Position numbers and translations under genes: made by a program. Under the pieces are notes generated by a model. It saw nothing but the letters and a program-made list of their open reading frames with translations, ran no database searches and was not told the origin of the DNA. From positions 1 through 46,830 of IMG/VR virus record IMGVR_UViG_3300047321_000335: a DNA stretch of 46,830 nucleotides. One strand, given 5' to 3'. Positions 8,201-16,354 of the stretch are shown here, piece after piece. This DNA is from a virus. Every line of letters begins with the position of its first letter. The stretch's first letter is position 1.

Positions 8201-8761
8201 GCGCCAGCCGCCCGAGGATATAGGCAAGTCGATGCGGTGGCTGCGCTGGTAGCCATCCGTGGTTTTGCCGTCGAACGCCTGACTGATCACGGTCACGTAG
8301 TCGCCGTTATTGGTCGACAGGTCGATGGCGTAATTTACGATCGAGCCCACGGTATCGCCGTCGGTCTCGGTCTTGTAGAGCACCGACAGGCCCAGGCGGA
8401 TGCGTACGGCGGAAAGCTGGGTGTTGCTGATGGCTTGGGTCCACGCTTGCGCGGCGGTCAGCGCCACGCCCACGGCTGTTTCGGCTTCCACCGCTGGAAA
8501 GCCCGCGATGTAGTCCTGGTCGGCCTCGCCAGTCCGCTGCTCCCAGGTCACACCTGTGAAGTTCAGGCTGCCGTCCGGGTTACCCAGCGGAGTCTGGTCG
8601 AAGTAGATCGACTGGGCGCCGTTCTTCAGGCCAACGATGGGGCCCTCGCTGATCGCATCCAGGATGTTCGCGTAACTGGTGTTGATCAGGCTGTCTGGAC
8701 TTTCTACAGGCGTGTGGCTGCTTTCGCTGCCTTTGGAGCCGCGAATGGCGAATGTCGACAT
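5291..8761 (-). CDS. J: Host-specificity protein J (central tail tip protein)
   Basis: The 1156-residue product has the size and signature blocks of lambda gpJ: SYANILDAISEGPIVGL near the start, IPERAFRIRGRIIQVPSNY and NPAWIYRDLILNDRYGLG around 240-300, LQVLQDLASVFRGMSYY, then fibronectin-like repeats (about 640-820) and a C-terminal domain with a final beta-rich tip. It forms the tail tip and, in lambda, binds the receptor. The last third varies most in this family and sets host range. It lies in the expected order after I. Confidence 0.93.
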   Translation of the reverse strand: MSTFAIRGSKGSESSHTPVESPDSLINTSYANILDAISEGPIVGLKNGAQSIYFDQTPLGNPDGSLNFTGVTWEQRTGEADQDYIAGFPAVEAETAVGVALTAAQAWTQAISNTQLSAVRIRLGLSVLYKTETDGDTVGSIVNYAIDLSTNNGDYVTVISQAFDGKTTDGYQRSHRIDLPISSGGWRVRVRRLTPDSQTNIQATTSIVGYTEVIDAKLQYPYTALVGTKIDASQFSSIPERAFRIRGRIIQVPSNYEPSTRAYSGTWDGTFKLAWTDNPAWIYRDLILNDRYGLGQVIKDAQVDKWGLYQIAQYSDALVDDGQGGTEPRFTCNLYLQSRASALQVLQDLASVFRGMSYYAGTEVMVSADMPSDPVYTYTNANVISGKFSRAASSGTTRYSVCKVSWSDTENFGNVRTEYVTRQEALARYGVRETEITAFACTSQGQAQRLGQYTLLTNQLETDTISFSVGLDGTIARPGQLIRVADEFFGGQPMAGRIKSATTTTVTLDNDIVAAAGDTLVVILPTGTAETRVIQGLTGRVVTVSQAFSVAPTAQSIYAIETAELVAETYRILTVAENFGDDKLQYDVVAVQHNASKFAAIDNGAQIVRPPTTVLPSAVQAIPTNVTLATYDAVKQGVNVATMRITWDAPAGAVYYNVWWRRGSSDWINAGVTYTASLEVSGIYTDTYTARVSAVGVTGNSSLWAYSPATDLQGKTGTPPAVTSLTAISQLFGIALAWAFPAGAEDTQRTEVWYGTTPSLDAASKLSDLAYPQRDYVLQNLQAGATLYFWARLVDKIGNLGPFYPTGNGVQGIASTDATLILEQIAGQIGKTELGQDLLDEINLIPGLQDQIDDLSNPLLYVATDAYASGAVVYQGDRLYQAIAAVPAAEDGSNAPPNVTYWKDVGQILNSANALALQVQENTADITELDGVVTAQASSVQVLRAAYRDDGGEGDLQGALKLWDTQASYSKEVVVRATQDQALVQTTETLQAQAGSNTAAIQQVSTAQATTDGKVSVAITFKAQVNSNGQYVAAGWGLGIQDTGTGMQSQFLVSADRFAVVNGVDGTLTSPFAVQGGQVFINSAIIQDASISFLKVGDNVQSTNYVAGSTGWKLWKDGTFEINGNSGGGRQTITNAGGKVFDAAGVKRYQWGDLSV

Positions 8762-8770
8762 GGGGATTCC

Positions 8771-9397
8771 TTATTGCTGGTCTTCGGCGACCACACTGAG
8801 GGATGCGAGAGCGGATCCGACGGTCATCTCGCCGTAACACAGCGGGACCGGGTTGCCTTGGGTGGTGGTGTTCTTGATTCCGGAGAAGTTGTACGAGGGC
8901 TGATTGTCGACGGACTCGGATGAACTTAGGCCTTTCTGCGTGCCGGCGACCATCTGGGCTACACCCCCAAGCGCAAGCGAGATCCCGATCGTGCCAGTGA
9001 TAACCCAGGCGCTGCCCGCTGCCGCTCCGCCAAACAAACCTATTCCGCCAGCAGCCAGCCCCCCGGTAAAAAAACTAGCGGCGACGAGAAGTCCGATGCC
9101 TACCACTGTCTGTACCAGCCCGCTCGATTTGCTGCCTTGCACCACCGGAGCAATGCGGATGTCGTTACTGCTGGGCGGATCACCGAGTTCGTCCTTTCCG
9201 ATGTTTCGGCGGCCATAGAAGATCGCAAAGGAAAGGCCTGCGTCTTTCGATTCAGCCAGAAATCGATTGAAGCCGTTGTGGAGAATTCCCAGCGCGCGAA
9301 CTGCCTCGGCCGCCGAGTGGACCGCCAAGCGGTGCACCCTCCCGAAGCGGGCACCCAGCTTGCCGTATAGCCGAACAGTACGAACTTGATCTGACAT
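8771..9397 (-). CDS. I: Tail assembly protein I
   Basis: The 208-residue product starts RTVRLYGKLGARFGR, the hallmark of lambda gpI-type tail assembly proteins, and has a long Gly/Ala-rich hydrophobic segment (about 95-150) before NPVPLCYGEMTVGSALAS. It acts in building the tail tip with J, K and L. It stops 9 bases before the J start. In lambda it follows K directly; here a moron cassette lies in between. Confidence 0.9.
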   Translation of the reverse strand: MSDQVRTVRLYGKLGARFGRVHRLAVHSAAEAVRALGILHNGFNRFLAESKDAGLSFAIFYGRRNIGKDELGDPPSSNDIRIAPVVQGSKSSGLVQTVVGIGLLVAASFFTGGLAAGGIGLFGGAAAGSAWVITGTIGISLALGGVAQMVAGTQKGLSSSESVDNQPSYNFSGIKNTTTQGNPVPLCYGEMTVGSALASLSVVAEDQQ

Positions 9398-9412
9398 ACC
9401 TTTTCCTCAGGC

Positions 9413-9440
9413 GAAAAAAAGCCCGCATTGTGTGCGGGCC
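9413..9440 (-). terminator. Terminator closing the lipoprotein cassette
   Basis: The minus strand reads GGCCCGCAC...GCGGGC followed by seven T residues. It lies just after the lipoprotein gene and before gene I, as expected for a moron with its own transcription end. Confidence 0.78.
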
Positions 9441-9453
9441 GCTGTTCAACTGC

Positions 9454-9807
9454 TTATAGGCAGCCGCGAATACTATTTATCCTTCGATCGCTGATCCAGG
9501 TCGAGCGACCGCCTTGGGTGTAGAAGTCGATCTTTGTAACGCCGCCGGCGGCGTAGAAATCGGCGAACTCGCGGTACCCATCATTTACCACAGACTCCCC
9601 GCCGCCAGGTCTCGGCTGAAGGCTCACTGGATAGTGAACGCCCGCCAGAGATTCGTCCTGCCAAGCGAAAAGCGTGCACTTGGCTAGTTCTGCCTCGGGC
9701 TTGGCCGAGGTCAGAGTAGTGAGCGGCCCAGACTGGCGCATCTCTGTTACTGACGCCGCACAACCTGCTAACAGAGCAACCGCAAGCGCCCCGATAAAAA
9801 TTCGCAT
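9454..9807 (-). CDS. Phage-encoded lipoprotein (moron)
   Basis: The 117-residue product has a short basic start, a hydrophobic signal (FIGALAVALLAG) and the lipobox LAGC with the lipidated cysteine at residue 16. The mature part has no known domain to me and ends with a Cys near the C terminus that may pair with an internal one. The start is fixed by GGAGG just before the ATG at 9807. It interrupts the usual K-I order and has its own terminator. Phage lipoproteins in such positions often block superinfection or change the cell surface in the lysogen; that is inference here. Confidence 0.75.
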   Translation of the reverse strand: MRIFIGALAVALLAGCAASVTEMRQSGPLTTLTSAKPEAELAKCTLFAWQDESLAGVHYPVSLQPRPGGGESVVNDGYREFADFYAAGGVTKIDFYTQGGRSTWISDRRINSIRGCL

Positions 9808-9940
9808 CTGAATCCCTCCTCTGGAAAGGATGGACTTTAGCACTGGCCCTGTTCAGCCATCCAGCCTGTCCAAACGATCAGTAACGATCTCGATACGAGG
9901 CGTAGTAGCGTTTGGCCTCGATCTCAACCAAGGAATGGTC

Positions 9941-10156
9941 ATGCCAATAAGAAGCCTCGCCAAAAACCTCCCCGTCGATCCCGATAACCCTAGCTGGGTT
10001 CTGGGCTGGGCTGTAGGCCGTAACGCGCCGTGGAGCTTCATCGACATCTACGACAACGAGGAGGTCGCGCAAATAGAGGCCGATCGTTTAGGCAATGGTC
10101 ATATCGTGAGGTACGGTTCACACCGGCTCGGCACCGATGAATTCATCGGCACCTAG
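9941..10156 (+). CDS. Small moron gene on the opposite strand of the tail operon
   Basis: The 71-residue product (MPIRSLAKNLPVDPDNPSWVL...) starts after AAGGA at 9930-9934. It has ordered motifs (GWAVGRNAPWSF, IDIYDNEEVAQIEADRLG, HIVRYGSHRLGTDEF) that look clearly protein-like. It runs against the late operon, and its stop overlaps tail-to-tail with the stop of the next tail gene. It must have its own promoter within 9808-9930, but I see no strong one. I know no function; expression in the lysogen is likely. Confidence 0.65.
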   Translation: MPIRSLAKNLPVDPDNPSWVLGWAVGRNAPWSFIDIYDNEEVAQIEADRLGNGHIVRYGSHRLGTDEFIGT

Positions 10157-10407
10157 ATAGCCTCTGCCTTCACAGCCTCGAAGCTGATGCGACCAGGCCC
10201 GGCGACCAGCTTGGCGGTCAGGCCGTGCTTCCCGGAATAGTGCCGGCGGTAGCCTTCCGGGCTTCGACACATACCAGAAAACCGTACCCTGTCGATTTCG
10301 ATTCCGGCATCGAGGATCGCAACATCAGCGTCAGCGCCACACAGCGCGCCGCCGGACATTGCGAACAGATCATGGATGGTCAGCGTGTAGCTCATAGTAG
10401 CGGGCAT
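10153..10407 (-). CDS. Small protein between tail genes K and I, function unknown
   Basis: The 84-residue product is chosen from the ATG at 10407 because GGGAG precedes it; an upstream ATG at 10434 overlaps the K stop (ATGA) but lacks a ribosome site. It contains LTIHDLFAMSGG and FSGMCRSPEGYRRHYSGKHG. It lies between K and the moron pair on the late strand. The family is not recognised. Confidence 0.65.
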   Translation of the reverse strand: MPATMSYTLTIHDLFAMSGGALCGADADVAILDAGIEIDRVRFSGMCRSPEGYRRHYSGKHGLTAKLVAGPGRISFEAVKAEAI

Positions 10408-10430
10408 GCGCTCTCCCGCGGCCAGGCCGC

Positions 10431-11201
10431 TCATGTTGGTTTCGAATCTTTGTGCCGCATGTAGAACCGCGCCGACTCCCGCCAGAAGCCGCCGAACGGA
10501 TCGCGCTTCGAGTCTCGGCCGTGCAGATGGTGCAGGATGCCGCCCGGCACTGGGTGGTGACCAGGCTCAGTCTTGAGCATGCCATCAGCGAGGAACACGC
10601 CGGCGTGGTTGGCCTTCTCCGACTTCACCTGCATGACGATCAGGTCGCCCTGCTGCAGGTCCTGCGGGTCAACCGCGTAGAAGCCAGCGCCTTCGAAGTT
10701 GTCGGCGTACAGGTCCTGGCCGCGATCCCACCATCCGTCCTCTCGCTCGTAGTCCGGCAAGGTGATGCCCATTTCGCGCAGGTAGTAGTCCCGGACCAGC
10801 GTGTAGCAGTCCAGTACTCCGTGATAAAACGGGCGGCCCACCAGCGGCGCCTGGTATCCGGTCGGCAGGTGCAGCAGATGCGACACCGGTACGCCCTCGC
10901 GTACCTCCACGATCAGCCAAGGCAGTTCGGTGGCTTCCATCGACACCCGATCGGCGCCGCTGAGCTTTGCCGATTGCCCAGGATGGCTGTGCACCACACA
11001 AAGCACCTGGCCAAGGTCCTCTGCGTCGGCCCAGGCCTCGGCACTGATACGGAAGTCCCGCTCAGGCTTGTCAGCGGTGTTCGGTGACGGAACGTACAGC
11101 TGGGTCCCGGCCACATCCACCACCAGCCCGCAGGCCTCGCGCGGATTATCCATTGCCGAGTGCGCGTATGCCGCAGCGATCACGTCAGGGCTGAATTCCA
11201 T
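10431..11201 (-). CDS. K: Tail assembly protein K (JAMM and NlpC/P60 domains)
   Basis: The 256-residue product has an N-terminal Mov34/JAB metal-protease domain with Glu22 (REACGL) and HSHPGQSAKLSGAD (His71, His73, Asp84). A C-terminal NlpC/P60 peptidase domain follows, with its cysteine in YHGVLDCYTLVRDYY (Cys132) and a histidine in KANHAGVF. This pair is typical of lambda gpK, which takes part in tail tip assembly and probably in local wall cleavage at entry. The start at 11201 follows the L stop closely. An earlier ATG at 11240 would lie inside L. Confidence 0.92.
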   Translation of the reverse strand: MEFSPDVIAAAYAHSAMDNPREACGLVVDVAGTQLYVPSPNTADKPERDFRISAEAWADAEDLGQVLCVVHSHPGQSAKLSGADRVSMEATELPWLIVEVREGVPVSHLLHLPTGYQAPLVGRPFYHGVLDCYTLVRDYYLREMGITLPDYEREDGWWDRGQDLYADNFEGAGFYAVDPQDLQQGDLIVMQVKSEKANHAGVFLADGMLKTEPGHHPVPGGILHHLHGRDSKRDPFGGFWRESARFYMRHKDSKPT

Positions 11202-11211
11202 AAGGGTCTCG

Positions 11212-11910
11212 TTAGTTGCCGGCGCTGGGGAAGCTGCCATAGCGCAAAGGGTTGTTCTCGCCGAAGCGGAGTTTGCAGCCGGTTAGCGTGCCGGAGCACT
11301 TGTCTTGGCTGGGATCATCTGTCAGCACGTCCTTGTCGGTGGCATAGGTCGAGCCGGTATAGGCGCAATACACGCCTCGGTACCCGCCGATACTCAGCCA
11401 CTGGCAGCAGTTCGCGATGATCTGCCGGGCGGGCAACTGCCGATCGGTTGCGATCAATGGCGACTTAAGCACGAACACGGCCAACTCGCTGTCTGCCGAC
11501 TGCTTCTGGTCGATGACGTAGACGTCGTCGGCGAAATGCTCGGCCGGGTCAGCCTCATCGTTGCCGGCCGGGAAGTTGGCCGCATCCATGTAGCGCCCGA
11601 GCGTGCGATGCCGAGTGACCTTCGCGTCAACCAAATCTTGGTAGGCTTTGCACAATGCGGTGATGAAGCCGCTGACGTTGCCCACCGACAGGCTGGGGTT
11701 GCTCTGCTGGCCCTCCCCCGTCATGCCCATGCCTTCGATCTTGATGGGCCAGGGCGAGTACTCCACGCCCTGCCAGTAGATCGGGCCAACCTGCGTGTAG
11801 CCATGGAAGTAGTAGACGTCACCACTCAATGGCGTCAGGTCCAGCTCGAACAGTTCCACATACAGGCCCACCTCAAGCTTCTGGATATCCTCGTAAATGC
11901 TCTCGGCCAT
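11212..11910 (-). CDS. L: Minor tail protein L
   Basis: The 232-residue product (MAESIYEDIQKLEVGLYVELFELDL...) has the lambda gpL features YFHGYTQVGPIYWQGVEYSPWPIKIEGM and a C-terminal cysteine set (ANCCQW, GVYCAYTG, CSGTLTGCKLRFG). In lambda gpL these cysteines hold an iron-sulfur cluster in the tail tip. The start shares a base with the M stop. The frame is open further upstream, but that part overlaps M and is not protein-like. Confidence 0.9.
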   Translation of the reverse strand: MAESIYEDIQKLEVGLYVELFELDLTPLSGDVYYFHGYTQVGPIYWQGVEYSPWPIKIEGMGMTGEGQQSNPSLSVGNVSGFITALCKAYQDLVDAKVTRHRTLGRYMDAANFPAGNDEADPAEHFADDVYVIDQKQSADSELAVFVLKSPLIATDRQLPARQIIANCCQWLSIGGYRGVYCAYTGSTYATDKDVLTDDPSQDKCSGTLTGCKLRFGENNPLRYGSFPSAGN

Positions 11911-12248
11911 CAGATCACTCCAAAATACTGGTCGAAGGTCGCAGTCACCGTGTACATCCCGGCGCCCAATGGGGTAGCAGTAAAGGTCTCGCACGTCCAC
12001 CTTGCCTGCGCCCCCAAGGGCGGAGTCCAAGTGAACGAAATGTGTCCAGCCCTGGCCCTCAGAAAGCCGAGTACTTCATTCGCGTATGCTTCATTCCCCT
12101 TGAATGTGAGTGGCCAGCTTTGCGACTCGACATTCAGACCATCACCAGCCACCTGCTTATAGCCGCTTCCGAATTGAGCGGAACGGACACGAAAGGCACT
12201 GGTGCCGGTCGGCTCGACGTAAGGACACCAGGTGAATTCGTCAGCCAT
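11910..12248 (-). CDS. M: Minor tail protein M
   Basis: The 112-residue product (MADEFTWCPYVEPTG...) has RSAQFGSGYKQVAGDGLN, WPLTFKG and a terminal ATFDQYFGVI, as in lambda gpM-type proteins that join the tape measure to the tip complex. GGGAGGGG fits the second of two adjacent ATGs (12248) best; the first (12251) is possible. The start overlaps the tape measure stop. Confidence 0.88.
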   Translation of the reverse strand: MADEFTWCPYVEPTGTSAFRVRSAQFGSGYKQVAGDGLNVESQSWPLTFKGNEAYANEVLGFLRARAGHISFTWTPPLGAQARWTCETFTATPLGAGMYTVTATFDQYFGVI

Positions 12249-15121
12249 CATCCCCTCCCATTGATTGCTTTGCGGATGTTCCCGCCGGGCGATAGCGACC
12301 TTGCTTCAAACTCTTTCCAGCTGGCCTGCAATTGCTTCTGCTGCTGACGCCCCCAATCCGCAATCGCAGACTGGTCAACGGAAGCAGCCGAATCGTTGCC
12401 ACCCTCAACGGTAAGGTGAAAGCTGACGCCGCTTGCGGCGGCGGATGGGGTTGAGGCTGTGGCAGCCTTTGCGACTCCCACATAACCACCATCGGCATAA
12501 CCGCGACCGGTCTGGTTCAGTTGCTCGAGCATGTTGCGCATGCCCGGCTGCTGCACGACGCTCTTTTGCACTACGAATTCGCCACCATGAACGACGCCCA
12601 TTGGCTGATACTTTCCGCCATCCCCGGTATAGCCACCATCTGAGTACGTTGCGCCTGACCAGCCGGATAGGTAGCTGCTGGAGTAGCCAGCCGCCGTGCT
12701 GCCCGCCGAGGCCGCAGCTCCACTGCTGAATAGGCTACCCAGCCCAGCGCTTCCCAAGCTGGAGAAAACATTTGAAGCGGCCGCCTGGATAGCCATCTTG
12801 GCGAGCATCTTCGAGAAGCTCACAGCTACATCGCCAAATGACTCGTCAGCGCCGAAAGCCCAGTCCACGGCCGCATCGGTCAGACCACCATAAAGCGAGG
12901 TGAAGGCCGATTGGGTCTGGCCAGCGATGTCTTTCGCGCTGTTGACGTAGTTCTGGTTGGCAGCGCTGTAACCGTTGGTCCAATCAGCCTGCGCAGCGTC
13001 GACATCGCCGTAATACTTTTTCTGCATCGCCAAGCGCTGGGCCAGCGCATCGCTGAGCGCCGTCGTTTCCTTGTTGTACAGATCGGTGCTGAGCTGGTCC
13101 TTGTTGCTCTTGTTGTAGTCGGAGGTCAGCTTGTCCTGCTGGGCCTGGTACGACTGCTGGATGCTCAGCTGCTCCTGCAAGCGCTGCTTCTGCTGGTCGC
13201 CCATGCCGGTGCCGGCGAGGCTGTTGCTGAGGCCCTGTTGCGCGCCAGCGAGCTGGGCCTGCAGGTTGGTTTCGAATGCCGCGAGCTTTTTCGCTTGATC
13301 AAGGGAGCGCTGCTTTAGCGTGTTCTCCGTTTCTAGCGCCGCGTTGCGCTTGAGCTGCGCGGTGTACAGGTCAGCGCCGGCGAGCAACGATTTCTGATCG
13401 GCCGTGAGCGTTTTCTTGGTCTTGATATCGGCCAGCTGCTGCTCCCACTCGATCAGCTTCTTGGCGTTCTCGCCCAACTGCTGCGTGCCGGCGCCCTGGC
13501 TGCCGATGAGCTGGCTTTGCTGTTGCAGCACCGCGTATTGCTTGCGCGCGTCGTCCAGCGCCTTGGTGCTGGCATCCTCGCTATAAGCTTTCACAGCCTT
13601 GGGTTTATGAGCGTCGTCGTACTTGGCCTGGATATCAGCGACAACCTTGTCGATGTCCGCCTGTGATTTCCCTGCAGCGACACCAAGGTTTCGTGCATCT
13701 GCGATGTCGTGCACCAGCTTTTTCTGATCAGAGAGCTCTTTGATCGAAAGCGCATTCCACTTACTCTCGTTTTCGATGCGTTTCTGATTTTGCTGGTCCG
13801 CGTCTGCTGAGGCGTTCGCCATTCCCTGGTTAACCGCCAGCCCTGTTTTCAACAGAGTAAGGCGCTGCTCCAAAGCCTTGTTCGAATCGTCGTTATCCCC
13901 ATCGTCCAGGCCCAGGGCGCTATTGATCTTGCTCAGCCCCGTAGAAAGGGTCCCGGCCACCCCGCCCTCTTTCCGGGTCTTCAGGATTCGCTCGATGATC
14001 TCGATTTCTTTGGAGGAATCAGGAAACAGCTCTCCCTTGATGTAGGAATAGGCGTTGCTTGTGGCTTTGCCGATCGCAATCCAGTCGCGCTCGATATCGG
14101 ACAGGGAATCGCGATAGCGCTTGAGACGCTCCTGGGCATTGGTGTTGATAGCCTCGCTCAGTGCGTCCAGTGCCTGCTGGCTTTTACCTTGGGCTTCCAG
14201 AGCGTGGATAGTGTCGTACTGCGCGCTCGTCACAAGGCCGTACTGCGCGCTGATCTTTTCCGCAGCCTTGGTCGCGTTGTCTCCCAACCCGCTCAGGGAC
14301 TTCGCTACGTCACCCGCCGCCTGGCCAGAAAACTCCCCAATCGAAGATGCGGCCTGCGCCAGATTGACGAACTGGGTTTGGCTCAAATGGCCTGCGGCCG
14401 CCAGCGCGATCACCGCATCGTTGGCCCCTGAAATATTGCCAGTGATGGCCGCTGCGCTTTTTGCAACAGAAGCCAGGCTATCAGCGGTTTGTCCAGAGTT
14501 CGCAGATCCGGAGAACAGCGCCTTATTGAATGCCGATATCTGCTTCTCGGTATCGTAATACATGGCGCCCAAGGCAGCCCCTGCGGCAGCCGCCACAGTG
14601 AACGGATTCACTAGGCCCAGTACGTAACCGCCCAGGGCTTTGGCAGCCGGGCCGATGCCGCCGAACATATCCTTGAGCTGACCACCTTGCTGCAGGAACA
14701 CCGTCAGTGGGCTTTGGCCAGCCTGCAGCGAAACGGCAATGTCGGTGAACTGGCCTGGCACGTTGCGCAGCGCAGCGGCATACGCCTTGGCGGACATCCC
14801 CCCCTTTTGCATAACCGTGTCGACCTGGGCAAGGGAGTTGCGCTGAGCGTCGAGTTTCGAGAGGTAATCAGAAAAATCCGTTTCATCAAGCCGGCCAGCG
14901 GCACGGTGCTTGCGCAGCTGCTCTTCCATTTTGTCGAGCTTGCCATATGCAGCGACCACCGGATCGATCTGACCGACTAGCTTGTCGAGCTGAGTGGCCT
15001 GGTAGGCAGCTTCCTTAGTGGCGGACTTCAGCGACCGCTGAGCACGGTCCATCCCTTTTTCGAAGCCGCCGGTGTTGGCGATCAAATCGACCGTCAGCGT
15101 GCCCAGATTATCGCCAGACAT
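12248..15121 (-). CDS. H: Tail tape measure protein (H)
   Basis: The 957-residue product has the N-terminal phage tail tape-measure domain (LGTLTVDLIANTGGFEKGMDRAQ, then about 100-250 with FTDIAVSLQAGQSPLTVFLQQGGQLKDMFGG), a hydrophobic segment near 165-190, a long helical Gln/Lys/Ala-rich middle (about 330-760) and a Gly/Ser-rich C-terminal region. It sets tail length and probably crosses the membrane at DNA entry. At 957 residues a tail of roughly 140 nm is expected from the usual 1.5 angstrom per residue. It follows G/GT, as in lambda. Confidence 0.95.
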   Translation of the reverse strand: MSGDNLGTLTVDLIANTGGFEKGMDRAQRSLKSATKEAAYQATQLDKLVGQIDPVVAAYGKLDKMEEQLRKHRAAGRLDETDFSDYLSKLDAQRNSLAQVDTVMQKGGMSAKAYAAALRNVPGQFTDIAVSLQAGQSPLTVFLQQGGQLKDMFGGIGPAAKALGGYVLGLVNPFTVAAAAGAALGAMYYDTEKQISAFNKALFSGSANSGQTADSLASVAKSAAAITGNISGANDAVIALAAAGHLSQTQFVNLAQAASSIGEFSGQAAGDVAKSLSGLGDNATKAAEKISAQYGLVTSAQYDTIHALEAQGKSQQALDALSEAINTNAQERLKRYRDSLSDIERDWIAIGKATSNAYSYIKGELFPDSSKEIEIIERILKTRKEGGVAGTLSTGLSKINSALGLDDGDNDDSNKALEQRLTLLKTGLAVNQGMANASADADQQNQKRIENESKWNALSIKELSDQKKLVHDIADARNLGVAAGKSQADIDKVVADIQAKYDDAHKPKAVKAYSEDASTKALDDARKQYAVLQQQSQLIGSQGAGTQQLGENAKKLIEWEQQLADIKTKKTLTADQKSLLAGADLYTAQLKRNAALETENTLKQRSLDQAKKLAAFETNLQAQLAGAQQGLSNSLAGTGMGDQQKQRLQEQLSIQQSYQAQQDKLTSDYNKSNKDQLSTDLYNKETTALSDALAQRLAMQKKYYGDVDAAQADWTNGYSAANQNYVNSAKDIAGQTQSAFTSLYGGLTDAAVDWAFGADESFGDVAVSFSKMLAKMAIQAAASNVFSSLGSAGLGSLFSSGAAASAGSTAAGYSSSYLSGWSGATYSDGGYTGDGGKYQPMGVVHGGEFVVQKSVVQQPGMRNMLEQLNQTGRGYADGGYVGVAKAATASTPSAAASGVSFHLTVEGGNDSAASVDQSAIADWGRQQQKQLQASWKEFEARSLSPGGNIRKAINGRG

Positions 15122-15124
15122 AAA

Positions 15125-15807
15125 TCACCTTTTCACCGATTGGAGCAGTCGCATGATGTCCATCCCCACGGCCTGAACATCCTGCTCAGGTTCGGGAGCA
15201 GTTTCCCGATCGGGGAGAAAGTCCGAAAATTCAGCCTTGCCGCCAAATCCCCGATTGAAGATCGTGGCCAGAAGTGCAATCCCATGCTCAATCCGAACAC
15301 CTAGATTGAGCGTTCCCGTCTGACGCATATAAGCGCGCCAGGATAGGAACTCGGGGTAACTCATGCTGGCTTTGGCTTTCTCGATCGTCCGGCCGCCGAT
15401 TCCGTTGAGGACGAGTTCGTGCCAGATTTCTTCGTCGGAGTAGACTTTTTTTCGGCGTCTTCCTCGCGCAGACCGTTCGTCTCGGAAATGGCAGAGAGAA
15501 GCGCGATGGTCAGCTCGGCGGTGATACCGCCGTGACCGAGCGCCGCTGACCCGCGCACGTGATCGACGGTGAAAACCGGAGAGCCATCCTCCTTGCAGAT
15601 GCAGGAGGCGATCCGATTCGCGGTCCAGTCCGCGCCCTGCGCTTGCTGCTCCCAGCGGCTGGCGATAGCGGAAAACGAGTCCTTGCGTACGTGCACCGTT
15701 GCAGTGTGAGCTTGGCCGTTGGAGTGCCAGGTGATTTCTTTCTTCACCGGTTTGCCGACAAACCCGCCGCCGGCCTGAAGCGATTCAATGCTCAGTTCCA
15801 TGGTCAT
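15125..15807 (-). CDS. GT: Tail assembly chaperone GT, made by -1 frameshift
   Basis: Ribosomes that slip back one base at 15445-15451 read through from G into the overlapping frame ending at 15125, giving about 227 residues. The join adds VYSDEEIWHELVLNGIGG and then the T part (MSYPEFLSWRAYMRQTGTLNLG...), which looks like lambda T. An ATG at 15364 opens the T frame but it has no separate ribosome site. As in lambda, a small share of G molecules extended into GT would bring tail tube subunits to the tape measure. Confidence 0.88.
15361..15807 (-). CDS. G: Tail assembly chaperone G
   Basis: The unshifted 148-residue product (MTMELSIESLQAGGGFVGKPVKKEI...) has the tail assembly chaperone fold region, with ITWHSNGQAHTATVHVRK and GGITAELTIALLSAISETNG, and ends in a Lys/Ser/Thr-rich tail after the slippery site. 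It lies between the tail tube and the tape measure, exactly as lambda G does. It binds the tape measure during assembly and is absent from the finished tail. Confidence 0.88.
   Translation of the reverse strand: MTMELSIESLQAGGGFVGKPVKKEITWHSNGQAHTATVHVRKDSFSAIASRWEQQAQGADWTANRIASCICKEDGSPVFTVDHVRGSAALGHGGITAELTIALLSAISETNGLREEDAEKKSTPTKKSGTNSSSTESAAGRSRKPKPA
15445..15451 (-). other. Slippery heptamer for programmed -1 frameshifting
   Basis: On the minus strand, codons GAA AAA AAG (15453-15445) contain A-AAA-AAG in the correct phase of the X-XXY-YYZ rule. After the slip the next codon is GTC (15445-15443), in frame with T. Confidence 0.88.
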
Positions 15808-15810
15808 TCC

Positions 15811-16311
15811 TTACGCGGCCACGGCGGCGATCAGTGCGGGCTCGCCAGATACCTGGATGCCCACGGTGGACTTGACCACGTCGTTCAGGCCGAAGGTGAA
15901 CGGGAAGCTGTTCATGTAGCCGTCGAAGGTGATCCAGCTGCGGGTTTCCGGGAGCACGAAGTCGCGCACGCCGTCCGCGCCAGCAGTGGCTTCGATGGTA
16001 GGAGGAACGCCCAGGCCATCGGTGCGCGGGCCGTCGGACAGGCCAACCGCCCACTGCAGGGTGGTGCCGGCAATCTTCAGCTGGTGCAGGCGGATGTGCG
16101 CCGGGTTAGCCGTGTCGATGTTCAAACCGAACGAAGCAGAGCCCGGGGTGGCCAGGCCTGCCTCGTAAGTGCGGGCCAGCGAGGTGAAGCAGGTCGTCTC
16201 GATCTGGTCGATCGAGGTGTCGATGCCGTCCAGGGAGGTGAAGCAACCGACATTGATCAGCGTGAAGCCAACCGGATCGATCGCATACAGCTCGGTGCCT
16301 TGAGTTTTCAA
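15811..16311 (-). CDS. V: Major tail tube protein (V-like)
   Basis: The 166-residue product (MKTQGTELYAIDP...) has the phage tail tube signature: GCFTSLDGIDTSIDQIETTCF, then LARTYEAGLATPGSASFGLNID and a beta-rich end (ITFDGYMNSFPFTFGLNDVV). Rings of it form the tail tube around the tape measure. It lacks the extra Ig-like domain of lambda gpV, so it is the short form. It is preceded by a terminator that may set its level apart from the connector genes. Confidence 0.9.
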   Translation of the reverse strand: MKTQGTELYAIDPVGFTLINVGCFTSLDGIDTSIDQIETTCFTSLARTYEAGLATPGSASFGLNIDTANPAHIRLHQLKIAGTTLQWAVGLSDGPRTDGLGVPPTIEATAGADGVRDFVLPETRSWITFDGYMNSFPFTFGLNDVVKSTVGIQVSGEPALIAAVAA

Positions 16312-16354
16312 TTTCTTCTCCCTGATTTTCCGAGAAAATCACAATTAGCGGGCA

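Noticed and set aside
9878-10072. Minus-strand frame of 64 codons opposite the small plus-strand moron
   Set aside because: The plus-strand frame has a well-placed ribosome site and more protein-like motifs. The minus frame lacks a ribosome site, although I cannot fully exclude it.
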